From the NCBI GenBank assembly GCA_964386535.1, contig CAYLRY010000028.1, positions 1-38,334 on the forward strand: 38,334 nucleotides of DNA. Reading direction: 5' to 3'. The notes under the pieces are model-generated. The model saw only the letters and a program-made list of their open reading frames with translations. It was not told where the DNA came from and made no database searches. This stretch comes from CAYLRY01 sp964386535. GTDB lineage: Bacteria > Chloroflexota > Dehalococcoidia > Dehalococcoidales > UBA3254. This document shows positions 24,361 through 32,829 of the stretch, piece after piece. The position numbers were made by a program, and so were the translations under genes. Each line of letters opens with the position of its first letter. Position 1 is the stretch's first letter.

Positions 24361-24397
24361 ATTGATCAATCATATCATCGGTGATGGTTGAAAGCAA
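24361..24397 (-). promoter_or_regulatory. SDR promoter overlapped by a 10-bp palindrome
   Basis: On the minus strand TTGCTT (24392-24397) and TATGAT (24369-24374) are 17 bases apart. The perfect palindrome ATTGATCAAT (24361-24370) overlaps the end of the -10 and the predicted start, a typical repressor position. Confidence 0.45.
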
Positions 24398-24620
24398 TCC
24401 TGTACGCCTGATAAATCTCTATCAAATAATCACGAGCAGGCACGAGGCTATAACTCTGGTTTGGTAAAAAAAGCAGGATCAGGCAACTCTTAATGTTATT
24501 AAAACATGACTTATCTGAATCCACCAATTAGTAGCCGTTAATGAATGAAAGTTTATGTAGGACCAGTAGAAATAACGCAGACTCAATGAACTCAGTCAGA
24601 TGGTGGATTTTGGGCAAATT

Positions 24621-24648
24621 TTGACCTTTAAGCTAAATATGATATGAT
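24621..24648 (+). promoter_or_regulatory. Putative pycB-pycA promoter
   Basis: TTGACC (24621-24626) and TATGAT (24643-24648) are separated by 16 bases. The start would be about 165 bases before the pycB ATG. Confidence 0.5.
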
Positions 24649-24818
24649 TTCAATATCCCCACCTGGATTATGCAGCCGCATAAATAATGGACAGCGTGTT
24701 ACAGGTGATGGTTCAGGTATTTGGAGTTAAACGTTCAGGATGTTTTATTAAAGTATATACCTCTCTTTAACCTATGTTTCAAATTTCCGGTTTGTCCGTG
24801 TAATAATATGGAGATAAT

Positions 24819-26552
24819 ATGCGTGTATATTTGACGGATACCACTCTGCGGGATGCTCATCAGTCATTGATCGCTACCCGCATGCGCACACGGGACATGC
24901 TCCCCGTGGCTGCCAAGCTGGATAAAGTAGGCTTCTTTTCCCTTGAGGTCTGGGGTGGCGCCACCTTCGATACCTGCATTCGGTTTCTGAATGAAGATCC
25001 CTGGGAAAGATTACGTTTACTACGGGAAAAAATCCCCAATACCAGTTTGCAGATGCTGCTGCGAGGGCAGAACCTGGTAGGTTACCGTCATTATGCTGAT
25101 GACGTGGTAGATGAATTTGTACGTCTGTCCGTAAAAAACGGCATTGATATTTTTCGTATTTTTGATGCTCTGAATGACATCCGTAACATGGAACCGTCCA
25201 TCCGGGCCGGTAAGAAGTACCGGGCACATGTACAGGGCACTATCTGTTACACAATTAGCCCTGTCCATTCCAATGAAAGCTTTGCTCAGATGGCGATGGA
25301 ACTGGAAAATCTAGGGTGTGATTCCATTTGCATTAAAGATATGGCCGGGCTGATCGCACCCGAAGTAGCCGCCGAACTGGTTAAGGCTATCAAGAGCCGT
25401 GTGCATATACCCCTGGATCTCCATTCTCATTGCTCCAGCGGTATGGCCCCTATGGCTTATTACACGGCTGCGCAGGCCGGTGTTGATATCCTGGATACCG
25501 CTTTTTCTCCCTTTGCCTGGGGCACCTCTCAGCCGCCTACCGAAAGCATGGCTGCGGCGCTTCAGGATACTCCTTACGCGACCGGGCTGAATCTACAACT
25601 TTTATATGAGATAGGTGAGCAATTTGCCTCTATTAGTGAAAAATACCGTATGTTGCTGACCTCCGAGGCTACCCGTCCCAGCGTCAACGTACTTTTACAC
25701 CAGATACCCGGTGGTATGCTTTCCAACCTCGTCAGCCAGCTACGTGAACAGAATGCCCTGAACAAGCTGGGTGAAGTGCTGGAGGAAGTGCCAAGGGTGC
25801 GGGCTGATCTGGGGTATCCGCCTCTGGTGACTCCTACATCACAGGTAGTAGGAATTCAGGCAGTGCTTAATGTTCTGGCCGGAGGGCGTTATAAAAGGGT
25901 AACCAAAGAAGTAAAAGACTATCTACTGGGCTACTATGGCCGGGCTCCGGGGCCAGTCAATGAAGAAATACGCAGCATGATCATCGGAGATGCCTCAGCG
26001 ATAGGCGTACGGCCAGCCGAGCTGCTGCCGCCCGAGCTGGAAAAGTTACGCTCTGATGCACATAAGCTGGGTATATTACACCAGGAAGAAGACCTGATCA
26101 CATATGCCCTGAATCCGCAGGTAGCCGTGAAGTTCCTGCGCGGCGAAGTGAAAGAAGAATCGCTTCAGCAGATTAGCAGGCCACAGCCTTCAGATTCCAC
26201 GATTTCTGCTTTCCCGTCTGAATTCAGTGTAGACGTGGACGGTGAAGTTTTTAATGTTAAAATTGCCTCTGTGATGGGACAGCCGGTCGAAGTCTCCAAA
26301 TCAACCAAAAAGCAGGGTGAGATGGTCAAAGGTGCCATCATTTCACCCATGTCCGGCATGGTACTTTCCATCAAGGTAAAAGTCGGCGACCGGATAAAAG
26401 AAGGCGACCTGGTAGCCATGATCGAAGCCATGAAAATGCAGAATGAAGTACGCTCACCTTATAACGGTGTAGTTAAAGAAATTATGTCCTTTGGAAGTGA
26501 AGTTGTCAGCACAGGAGATACTCTAATGGTGGTGGAGCCTGATGAAAAATGA
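24819..26552 (+). CDS. pycB: Pyruvate carboxylase subunit B (carboxyltransferase plus biotin carrier)
   Basis: This 577-residue subunit transfers CO2 from carboxybiotin to pyruvate to give oxaloacetate. The N-terminal TIM barrel opens with TDTTLRDAHQSLIATRMRT and has the metal-site CIKDMAG (the Lys is normally carbamylated) and LHSHCSSGMAP. A conserved middle domain ends near residue 460. The C-terminal biotinyl domain has EAMKMQNE with biotin-accepting Lys539. The same architecture occurs in oxaloacetate decarboxylase alpha and methylmalonyl-CoA carboxyltransferase, but the adjacent biotin carboxylase favours two-subunit pyruvate carboxylase, feeding anaplerosis and gluconeogenesis. It overlaps pycA by 11 bases. 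Confidence 0.88.
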   Translation: MRVYLTDTTLRDAHQSLIATRMRTRDMLPVAAKLDKVGFFSLEVWGGATFDTCIRFLNEDPWERLRLLREKIPNTSLQMLLRGQNLVGYRHYADDVVDEFVRLSVKNGIDIFRIFDALNDIRNMEPSIRAGKKYRAHVQGTICYTISPVHSNESFAQMAMELENLGCDSICIKDMAGLIAPEVAAELVKAIKSRVHIPLDLHSHCSSGMAPMAYYTAAQAGVDILDTAFSPFAWGTSQPPTESMAAALQDTPYATGLNLQLLYEIGEQFASISEKYRMLLTSEATRPSVNVLLHQIPGGMLSNLVSQLREQNALNKLGEVLEEVPRVRADLGYPPLVTPTSQVVGIQAVLNVLAGGRYKRVTKEVKDYLLGYYGRAPGPVNEEIRSMIIGDASAIGVRPAELLPPELEKLRSDAHKLGILHQEEDLITYALNPQVAVKFLRGEVKEESLQQISRPQPSDSTISAFPSEFSVDVDGEVFNVKIASVMGQPVEVSKSTKKQGEMVKGAIISPMSGMVLSIKVKVGDRIKEGDLVAMIEAMKMQNEVRSPYNGVVKEIMSFGSEVVSTGDTLMVVEPDEK

Positions 26553-28038
26553 AATTTCCAAGGTTCTGGTAGCTAACCGGGGGGAAATTGCCATCCGCAT
26601 AATGCGCGCTTGCCGGGAACTAGGGCTGACTTCTGTTGCAGTATATTCGGCTGCTGATGAAAATGCCCTTTTTGCCAAATACGCTTCAGAAGCATATTAT
26701 ATCGGCGCTGCCCCAGCCACTGAAAGTTATTTAAACATCAAGAAACTGATCGAAGTAGCCCAGAAGTGCGGTGCGCAGGCCATTCATCCCGGCTACGGCT
26801 TCCTGGCGGAGAACCCCAATTTCGCTTATGCCTGTGAAAGAGCGGGGATAAAATTCGTAGGCCCCTCCAGTAAAGTCATTGAACTGATGGGGAATAAGAT
26901 CATTGCCAAACAGGAAATGAGAAGGATTAATGTTCCTGTTATTCCAGGGACAGAAGACTGCATCAAAGACTTCGAACAGGCGCGAGAAGTCGCCCGTAAA
27001 TACGGATTTCCCCTTCTGGTCAAACCATCTTCCGGAGGAGGCGGCATCGGTATGGCACGGGCCAATTCGGAAGAAGAACTGAAACAGGCCGTGGAATCTT
27101 CACGCGCTATTGCCCTTAAGACTTTTGGCGATGGCGATTTGTATATCGAAAAGTATCTGGTTAATCCAAGGCATATTGAATTTCAAATATTGGGCGATGC
27201 TTACGGTAATGTAATCCATCTGGGCGAACGCGAATGCTCTATCCAGAGAAGGCATCAGAAATTGATCGAGGAATCACCCTCACCAGCTCTGACCCCTGAG
27301 TTACGCCATGAAATGGGCGAAAATGCGGTAAAAATAGGCAAATCTATCAATTATGAAGGCCCTGGGACCATGGAATTCCTTTTTGCAGGCGGCCAATATT
27401 ATTTTGTAGAAGCCAATACCCGTATTCAAGTGGAACACCCCGTTACTGAGATGGTGACAGGCGTGGATATTGTTAAAGAGCAATTGCGTATTGCAATGGG
27501 AGAGCCTTTGAGCATAAAACAGGACGATATTAAGCCCCGCGGATGGGCTATTGAATGCCGGATCAATGCAGAAGACCCTTTGCATAACTTTGCCCCATCT
27601 CCCGGTAAGCTCAGCGGGTACCGCTCTCCAGGCGGGATAGGTATACGCGTTGACAGCGGTGTCTATAACCGCTATGTCATACCTCCCTACTACGATCCTA
27701 TGATATCTAAACTGGTAGCCTGGGGTCGTGACCGCACTGAAGCCATTGCCCGGATGCAGCGAGCACTGTACGAGTATATTATCGTGGGAGTTAAGACCAA
27801 CATTCCCTTCCATAAAGCGGTTATGGAGAATCCCCGTTTTTTTGCAGGAGACCTGAGTACATCCTTCATCGAAAAAGAGACCACCTTGCTGGAGGATATG
27901 AAAAATATTATGTCCCGTGAGCAGGCTCTGGAAGAGAAACTGTCCGCTATTTTTGAACCGAAGAAAAGAGCGGCAGCCATAGCTGCGGTAATGGCAGTGG
28001 TCTCGCAAAACAGGAAACAGCAGGCTCATGAAGATTAG
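26542..28038 (+). CDS. pycA: Biotin carboxylase subunit (PycA/AccC type)
   Basis: A 498-residue ATP-grasp enzyme that carboxylates biotin on the partner protein using bicarbonate and ATP. VLVANRGEIAIRIMRACRELG opens the N-terminal domain, SSGGGGIGMA (about 160-170) is the ATP lid, and EANTRIQVEHPVTE (from residue 290) is the catalytic segment. The family normally ends near 450 residues; here a 45-residue Ala/Lys-rich tail is added. The start ATG lies within the end of pycB, so translation is coupled. AccC of acetyl-CoA carboxylase is the alternative, but the PycB partner argues for pyruvate carboxylase. Its stop codon overlaps that of the convergent ABC gene. Confidence 0.88.
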   Translation: MKNEISKVLVANRGEIAIRIMRACRELGLTSVAVYSAADENALFAKYASEAYYIGAAPATESYLNIKKLIEVAQKCGAQAIHPGYGFLAENPNFAYACERAGIKFVGPSSKVIELMGNKIIAKQEMRRINVPVIPGTEDCIKDFEQAREVARKYGFPLLVKPSSGGGGIGMARANSEEELKQAVESSRAIALKTFGDGDLYIEKYLVNPRHIEFQILGDAYGNVIHLGERECSIQRRHQKLIEESPSPALTPELRHEMGENAVKIGKSINYEGPGTMEFLFAGGQYYFVEANTRIQVEHPVTEMVTGVDIVKEQLRIAMGEPLSIKQDDIKPRGWAIECRINAEDPLHNFAPSPGKLSGYRSPGGIGIRVDSGVYNRYVIPPYYDPMISKLVAWGRDRTEAIARMQRALYEYIIVGVKTNIPFHKAVMENPRFFAGDLSTSFIEKETTLLEDMKNIMSREQALEEKLSAIFEPKKRAAAIAAVMAVVSQNRKQQAHED

Positions 28039-29921
28039 TTACCGTTGTTTTTCCAGAATTTGTCCTGTTCTTCTGCTGAAGCACTTAGAGTCTGGAACAT
28101 CCGGTAATAGAGGCCACGTTTAGCCATTAGATCATGGTGATTACCTGACTCAATAATGTCGCCGTGTTCCAGGATCACTATACGGTCTGCATGGGTTATT
28201 GTGGATAATCTATGGGCGATTACCACTACGGTCCTCCCTCTGGATAAATTACGCAAGGATGCCTGCATAATCCGTTCCGTATTGGTATCCACACTGGAAG
28301 TGGCTTCATCCAGAATCATAATTGGAGGATTACAGAGGATGGCCCGGGCCAAACAAATAAGCTGACGCTGGCCGGCGCTGAGGCTGGAGCCTCTTTCTCC
28401 AACAGGAGTATCGTAGCCTTTCTCCAGACGCATTATCAATTCATGAGCTCCGGCTGCTTTTGCTGCCGTGACAATTTCTTCATGCGTTGCCTCCAGGCGT
28501 CCGTAGCGTATATTCTCTTCCACAGTGCCAGAAAACAGGAATGGATCCTGAGGCACAATGCCAATCTGGCTTCTTAGAGAATCCTGTGTTACATCCGATA
28601 CCCGGTAGCCATCCACCAGGAGTTCTCCGGAGTCAATATCATAATAACGCGCTATCAGACCGGTAAGGCTGCTTTTCCCGGCCCCTGTCCTCCCAGCGAT
28701 TGCCACAGTCTCCCCAGAATGGATCTCAAGGTTAATATTGTGTAAAATTTCTTTTCCGGGTTCGTAGGAGAAAGAGACATCGCGAAAAGAGATGTCTCCC
28801 TTGATAGGCGGTAGTTTTACTGCCTGAGTTTTATCTTCCATCTCAGGTTTCACATCCAATAATTCCAGGACGCGGGAGCCGGATGCCGTAGCCCGCTGGA
28901 TTTCTGTATACATCATTATTATTTCCATGACCGGAGCAAAAAAACGCTGTATATACAGTAAAAAAGCCATCAATACGCCGACCTGCATGGTCCCACTCTG
29001 TATGCGGAAACCACCAAAGACAAGCACCAAGGCAAAAGCGATATTGGTCAGAATAGTAACAGTGGGCATCATAAAAGCCTGCAGCCGGGCAGCCTCTTTA
29101 TTGGCGTCCAGATGAACTCTATTAACTTTATCAAACTGTTTCAGGTTTTCTTTTTCGCGAGACATGCTCTGAGTCACCCGTACACCGGAAATACTCTCCT
29201 GAAGGTTATCATTAACCACTGAAATAGCCTGGCGCACCTTTATAAAAGCCCGTCTGGCATGCCATTGCCAGAAATATAATATTATTCCTAAAACCGGTAC
29301 TACAGTCAGAGCTATTAAGGCCAGCTCCAGATTCATCAACATCATGACTACGGCGATGGCTATTAACAGCAACAAGTTGGCAGCCAGGCTAACGATATCC
29401 TGAGTCATCAGCGTTTGTAACTGGTCTACATCGTTCTGGACGCGGGACATCAATTTCCCCACTTTGTTACGGTCAAAAAAGCTCATGGATAGACCCTGAA
29501 GATGGTCGAAAAGCTGGGTACGCAATTTATAGATAATACCCTGGCCAGCAAAAGTTAGATGCAGGGTCTCAAGGTAGGTGCCGAACCACATAAGTAGTGA
29601 AAAAGCTACGTAAATAAGGCAAATTACTGTGAGTCCGTTAAAATTCTTGTTCAGAATATAATCATTGGTAGCCATAGCCACCAGATACGGCATGCCCAGA
29701 GTCATTCCTGTGCGGATAATTGTGCCAGCCACGCCCAGGGCAATATGGCCTTTTACCCATTTCATATAAACAGGCAACCGGCGCATTACCTTAGCGTCGT
29801 ATATTTTTCCTAGTGAATCATCATCACCGGCATCGATAGCTCCGCGTAAACGAGATCCAGGACCACCCTGACCGCCGTGTCCTCCGCCACCGAAGCCCCC
29901 CGGTCCACCACCATGAAACAT
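28035..29921 (-). CDS. ABC exporter half-transporter with consensus ATPase site
   Basis: A 628-residue membrane export protein: an N-terminal six-helix domain (about 70-340) and a C-terminal ATPase. Walker A is GRTGAGKSS, Walker B MILDEATSSVD with the catalytic Glu intact, and the switch His in VIAHRLSTI. The signature reads LSAGQ instead of LSGGQ. The protein opens with a Gly/His-rich stretch MFHGGGPGGFGGGGHGG of unknown role. ATG at 29921 follows GGAG; a longer frame to 29957 lacks a site. With the upstream half-transporter it resembles TM287/288-type heterodimers, in which one site is degenerate. Probably exports a drug or lipid under PadR control. Confidence 0.87.
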   Translation of the reverse strand: MFHGGGPGGFGGGGHGGQGGPGSRLRGAIDAGDDDSLGKIYDAKVMRRLPVYMKWVKGHIALGVAGTIIRTGMTLGMPYLVAMATNDYILNKNFNGLTVICLIYVAFSLLMWFGTYLETLHLTFAGQGIIYKLRTQLFDHLQGLSMSFFDRNKVGKLMSRVQNDVDQLQTLMTQDIVSLAANLLLLIAIAVVMMLMNLELALIALTVVPVLGIILYFWQWHARRAFIKVRQAISVVNDNLQESISGVRVTQSMSREKENLKQFDKVNRVHLDANKEAARLQAFMMPTVTILTNIAFALVLVFGGFRIQSGTMQVGVLMAFLLYIQRFFAPVMEIIMMYTEIQRATASGSRVLELLDVKPEMEDKTQAVKLPPIKGDISFRDVSFSYEPGKEILHNINLEIHSGETVAIAGRTGAGKSSLTGLIARYYDIDSGELLVDGYRVSDVTQDSLRSQIGIVPQDPFLFSGTVEENIRYGRLEATHEEIVTAAKAAGAHELIMRLEKGYDTPVGERGSSLSAGQRQLICLARAILCNPPIMILDEATSSVDTNTERIMQASLRNLSRGRTVVVIAHRLSTITHADRIVILEHGDIIESGNHHDLMAKRGLYYRMFQTLSASAEEQDKFWKNNGN

Positions 29922-30026
29922 ACTTATTACTCCAAAAGATGATAAAAAGTCCGGCAATCAGCCTTCAGTCATCGGTCGTCGCCGATCACTTCAAGGTTTA
30001 CTGCCATATATTTGATGTTGATTTTT

Positions 30027-31784
30027 TCAAATTTTCAACTTTGCTGAATTATTTTCTTCTTCTGTTGCTTCCAATTGTGTTAAATAAGTTTGCCTGTACA
30101 ACCCATTCAACGCCATCAACTCGTCATGTTTTCCCTGTTCCACAATCCTTCCGTCCTTTAACATGAGAATGAGGTCTGCATTTTTAATAATAGGCAGCCG
30201 GTGGGTAATAATAAAAGTAGTGCGTCCTTTAATAAGCCTGTCCAGCGCCATACGGATCAGGTGTTCTGTTTCTGCGTCCACGCTGGACATAGAGTCATCC
30301 AGGATTAATATAGCCGGATCCATCAGCAAAGCCCGGGCAATAACAATTCTTTGTTTTTCTCCACCCGAAAGAGTTAAACCTCGTTCTCCAACCCAGGTTT
30401 CATAGCCCTGCGGCAAACTTTGAATAAAATCATGAATCTGCGCCGCCTTGGCTGCGGTTATAATCTGTTCCTGAGTAGCCTGAGGCATGCCGTAGGCTAT
30501 ATTACTGCGAATAGTATTGGAAAACAGGAAGACATCTTGCTGAGCGATGCCGACATTGCGTCGTAAAGATGCAACAGTTAAATCTCTTACATCAATCCCG
30601 TCCACCAGTACCCTACCTCCGGTGACATCATAAAAACGGGAAATCAGATTGGCCAGGGTACTTTTGCCGCTGCCTGATCCTCCCAGCAAAGCTACGGTCT
30701 GGCCAGGCATGACTTTAAAGCTGATCCCCTTTAGTGCCGGGCTTACTGAGTTGTATCCGAAGCTTACATTATCAAAGGTCACAGCACCTTGCAGTCTGCC
30801 GATCTCCCTGGCATCCGGCCTGTCCTTGACGGTTGATTCAGCATCCAGCACTTCCAAAATGCGCTGCCCTGCAGAGACCGTACGGGAATAAAGATTGGTA
30901 ATCATACCCAACCGCCGGATGGGCATGGCCAGGCTGCCCAGGTATAGTATAAACTGAGTAACCCCCCCTAAAGTAAGGTCTCCGTTGATAACTTCACGGC
31001 CACCGTACCATAAAATCAAGGCTGTGGGAACACTTAATAAAAACACCATTAAAGGCATATTAAAGGCAGTTAACCTGGCTGCTTGCACCTGTGCGTCATA
31101 CAGTTTCTGAGCATCAACCGAAAATTTACGGCTTTCCTCATTCTGACGGGAAAAGGCTTTGATCACCCGGATACCCATCAAACTTTCCTGAAGTATATTA
31201 CCCATGGTGCCCATCAATTGCTGTACTTTAAGCCAGACCGGCCTCAGCCGGGCGCTGACATCAATGGTCCTCCAGGCCACCAGCGGTACAAAAGCCAGAG
31301 TCATTAATGCCAGTTTCCAATTAAGTATAATTAAAAGAACTGTGATGCTGCCTACCTGTAAGACGATCCCGGCCAGCCCCAACAACCCCATAGCCAGGAA
31401 CATCCTCACTGCTTCTACATCCACCGTTGCCCGGGACATCAATTGCCCTGTCTGGTTTTTATCATGGTAGGCAAAACTTAGACGTTGTAAGCGGTCATAC
31501 ATGGCATTTCTTATATCATAAGATGCCTGCTGTGAAACCACCTGGGTAAGATACGTATTACCGTAACCAGCCAGGCCGTTAACAATACTGGCCACTACAA
31601 TGCCAACTGCCGTAATAATAACGGCGGTTTGCGAACCGGAAGAAAGCACGGTATCAATACCTTGCCCTAAAAAACGGGGCACCAGCAGGGTAGCCGCCAT
31701 GCTGATGAGCAGGCAAATGAAAGCTAGCAGCATTCCCACCCAATATTTTTTTACAAAAGGTAATAAGCGAAAAACTATTTTCAT
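30027..31784 (-). CDS. ABC exporter half-transporter with degenerate ATPase site
   Basis: The partner subunit, 585 residues from ATG 31784 (a GTG at 31808 would add eight). Six membrane helices (about 15-310) precede the ATPase: Walker A GGSGSGKST, signature LSGGEKQR, switch His in FIITHRLP. Walker B reads ILILDDSMSSVD, with Asp where catalytic Glu is expected, the hallmark of the degenerate half in heterodimeric exporters. Neither start has a convincing ribosome binding site, so coupling to padR, whose stop lies 35 bases upstream, is plausible. Order padR-ABC-ABC on one strand suggests a single operon. Confidence 0.87.
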   Translation of the reverse strand: MKIVFRLLPFVKKYWVGMLLAFICLLISMAATLLVPRFLGQGIDTVLSSGSQTAVIITAVGIVVASIVNGLAGYGNTYLTQVVSQQASYDIRNAMYDRLQRLSFAYHDKNQTGQLMSRATVDVEAVRMFLAMGLLGLAGIVLQVGSITVLLIILNWKLALMTLAFVPLVAWRTIDVSARLRPVWLKVQQLMGTMGNILQESLMGIRVIKAFSRQNEESRKFSVDAQKLYDAQVQAARLTAFNMPLMVFLLSVPTALILWYGGREVINGDLTLGGVTQFILYLGSLAMPIRRLGMITNLYSRTVSAGQRILEVLDAESTVKDRPDAREIGRLQGAVTFDNVSFGYNSVSPALKGISFKVMPGQTVALLGGSGSGKSTLANLISRFYDVTGGRVLVDGIDVRDLTVASLRRNVGIAQQDVFLFSNTIRSNIAYGMPQATQEQIITAAKAAQIHDFIQSLPQGYETWVGERGLTLSGGEKQRIVIARALLMDPAILILDDSMSSVDAETEHLIRMALDRLIKGRTTFIITHRLPIIKNADLILMLKDGRIVEQGKHDELMALNGLYRQTYLTQLEATEEENNSAKLKI

Positions 31785-31819
31785 ATAATATTTGCGTCTT
31801 ACAGGCACAGAGTCACAGG

Positions 31820-32338
31820 TTACTGCCCTTTCTCAACACCCTCATTCCCAAGAATATTCTCCATCTCTTCCTGAGCGTGTACTAGCAATGCCTGTATACG
31901 TTTCAACTTTTCCGGCTTAAGGCGGCGCATCTCCCAGTTCAGTAATTCTGAAAGCCGGGCCAATTCCCGCATGGTTTTCCGTATTTCTTCCGCATTTTCA
32001 GGATTTTCAAAATCATTCAAACGTTCATTGATTTCTTTCTCCAGAGATGCGTTTTCTGCCAGAAATAGACGGCCCTCTTCAGTAATGGTATAGACTTTAC
32101 GGCCATCCCTTTCCACACAGGTTACATATCCCATTTTTTCCAGCCTTCCCAGCCTGGGATAGACTGTCCCCGGACTGGGTACATAAAAACCATGAAAGCG
32201 GTGCCCCAGTGCACGTATTATTTCATACCCATGACATGGTTTATCTTGTAAGTATTGCAGGACTATGTATTTAAAAAGACCTCTACGGAAGGGCACCTCC
32301 TGACGTATTTGTTGCGGAAAAGAATATTTATTTATCAT
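31820..32338 (-). CDS. PadR-family transcriptional regulator
   Basis: A 172-residue repressor. The winged helix (about 18-95) has FKYIVLQYLQDKPCHGYEIIRAL, then PSPGTVYPRLGRLEKMGYVT and GRKVYTITEEG, all PadR hallmarks. The C-terminal region (about 100-165) is rich in charged heptads and should form the dimerising coiled coil (vir-like type). It heads the operon with two ABC export genes, an arrangement well known for PadR regulators of drug exporters such as LmrR with LmrCD. The start ATG lies within an upstream dyad (32339-32363). The effector is unknown. Confidence 0.9.
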   Translation of the reverse strand: MINKYSFPQQIRQEVPFRRGLFKYIVLQYLQDKPCHGYEIIRALGHRFHGFYVPSPGTVYPRLGRLEKMGYVTCVERDGRKVYTITEEGRLFLAENASLEKEINERLNDFENPENAEEIRKTMRELARLSELLNWEMRRLKPEKLKRIQALLVHAQEEMENILGNEGVEKGQ

Positions 32339-32363
32339 GATAATATTTCCCAGATATATTATC
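32339..32363 (-). promoter_or_regulatory. 8-9-8 dyad at the padR translation start
   Basis: GATAATAT (32339-32346) and ATATTATC (32356-32363) are perfect inverted repeats immediately before the padR ATG. It could be a second operator or a leader stem hiding the start codon. Confidence 0.4.
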
Positions 32364-32371
32364 GAGTTATT

Positions 32372-32387
32372 ATTCGATATATCGAAT
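32372..32387. promoter_or_regulatory. Perfect 16-bp palindrome, probable PadR operator
   Basis: ATTCGATATATCGAAT is fully self-complementary and overlaps the downstream edge of the padR -10 element and the predicted start site. That position fits autorepression. Confidence 0.7.
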
Positions 32388-32414
32388 TATATCACGTTGA
32401 AAAAGTAATGTAAA
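32386..32414 (-). promoter_or_regulatory. padR operon promoter
   Basis: On the minus strand TTTACA (32409-32414) and TATAAT (32386-32391) are 17 bases apart, close to the sigma-70 consensus. Its -10 shares two bases with the 16-bp palindrome. Confidence 0.75.
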
Positions 32415-32440
32415 CTGTAATTGAGGAAAAATAGCGTCAA

Positions 32441-32682
32441 ATGGGTGATGCTCATTTACGAGAAATCCCGGAGACATTGACGACTCCTGAAGAATAAAGG
32501 CTATAATTGATGTTGAAAAATGCATGGGTTGCGGCGCCTGTATTCTGGAATATAGAGCCAAAACCCTGACTTTCGAACAGGTAATACCTCCGAGTTTATT
32601 CCGCCCAGGCCTCGCTCTATATGGGCTTAATGAACCTCAATTAGAAATATCACTCCGGATGGATAAATACACAGCCATTTGA
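32441..32682 (+). pseudogene. Frameshifted remnant of a ferredoxin-like 4Fe-4S protein
   Basis: Bases 32497-32682 encode KAIIDVEKCMGCGACILEYRAK followed by about 40 codons to a TGA. CMGCGAC is a [4Fe-4S] binding motif, but the fourth Cys expected after CIL is replaced (EYRAK). Upstream in another frame, ATG 32441 encodes MGDAHLREIPETLTTPEE and then a stop; a single -1 shift near 32491 would join it to the ferredoxin segment. No full gene is possible as it stands. The parent family cannot be named; the Cys motif is the secure part. Confidence 0.5.
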
Positions 32683-32687
32683 CCTTT

Positions 32688-32829
32688 ATTGTATCAGGCT
32701 TACCAAATTTGCTTATATTCAATTAGTAAAAAGCCCTTACGGTTGCGCCTGCAAACCTTTATTGATACAATAATCACAGCCTCTTCGCAACCGGCGAAGG
32801 GCTTTTGCATAACAGGAGATTTGAACGTG
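32688..32829 (+). promoter_or_regulatory. Structured leuS leader with competing stems and leucine codons
   Basis: AAAAGCCCTT-a-CGGTTGCG (32729-32747) pairs with CGCAACCG-gcg-AAGGGCTTTT (32786-32806), an 18-bp stem around a 38-base loop. ATTGTATCA (32688-32696) is complementary to TGATACAAT (32764-32772) inside that loop, so the two pairings compete or form a pseudoknot. In the leuS frame the 5' arm reads PLRLRLQ with three leucine codons. I see no T-box consensus. Possible attenuator; not a recognised class. Confidence 0.4.

Larger units (their letters stand above)
24311..24818. other. 508-base divergent intergenic region
   Basis: No gene is supported here. It contains the minus-strand SDR promoter and palindrome (24361-24397) and the plus-strand pycB promoter (24621-24648), both listed separately. 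The 200 bases between them and the 170-base pycB leader show no structure I could support. Confidence 0.55.

Noticed and set aside
32689..32829. 47-codon N-terminal extension of leuS
   Set aside because: The sequence does not resemble LeuS, runs through a structured leader, and a good AGGAGA site precedes the internal ATG at 32830.
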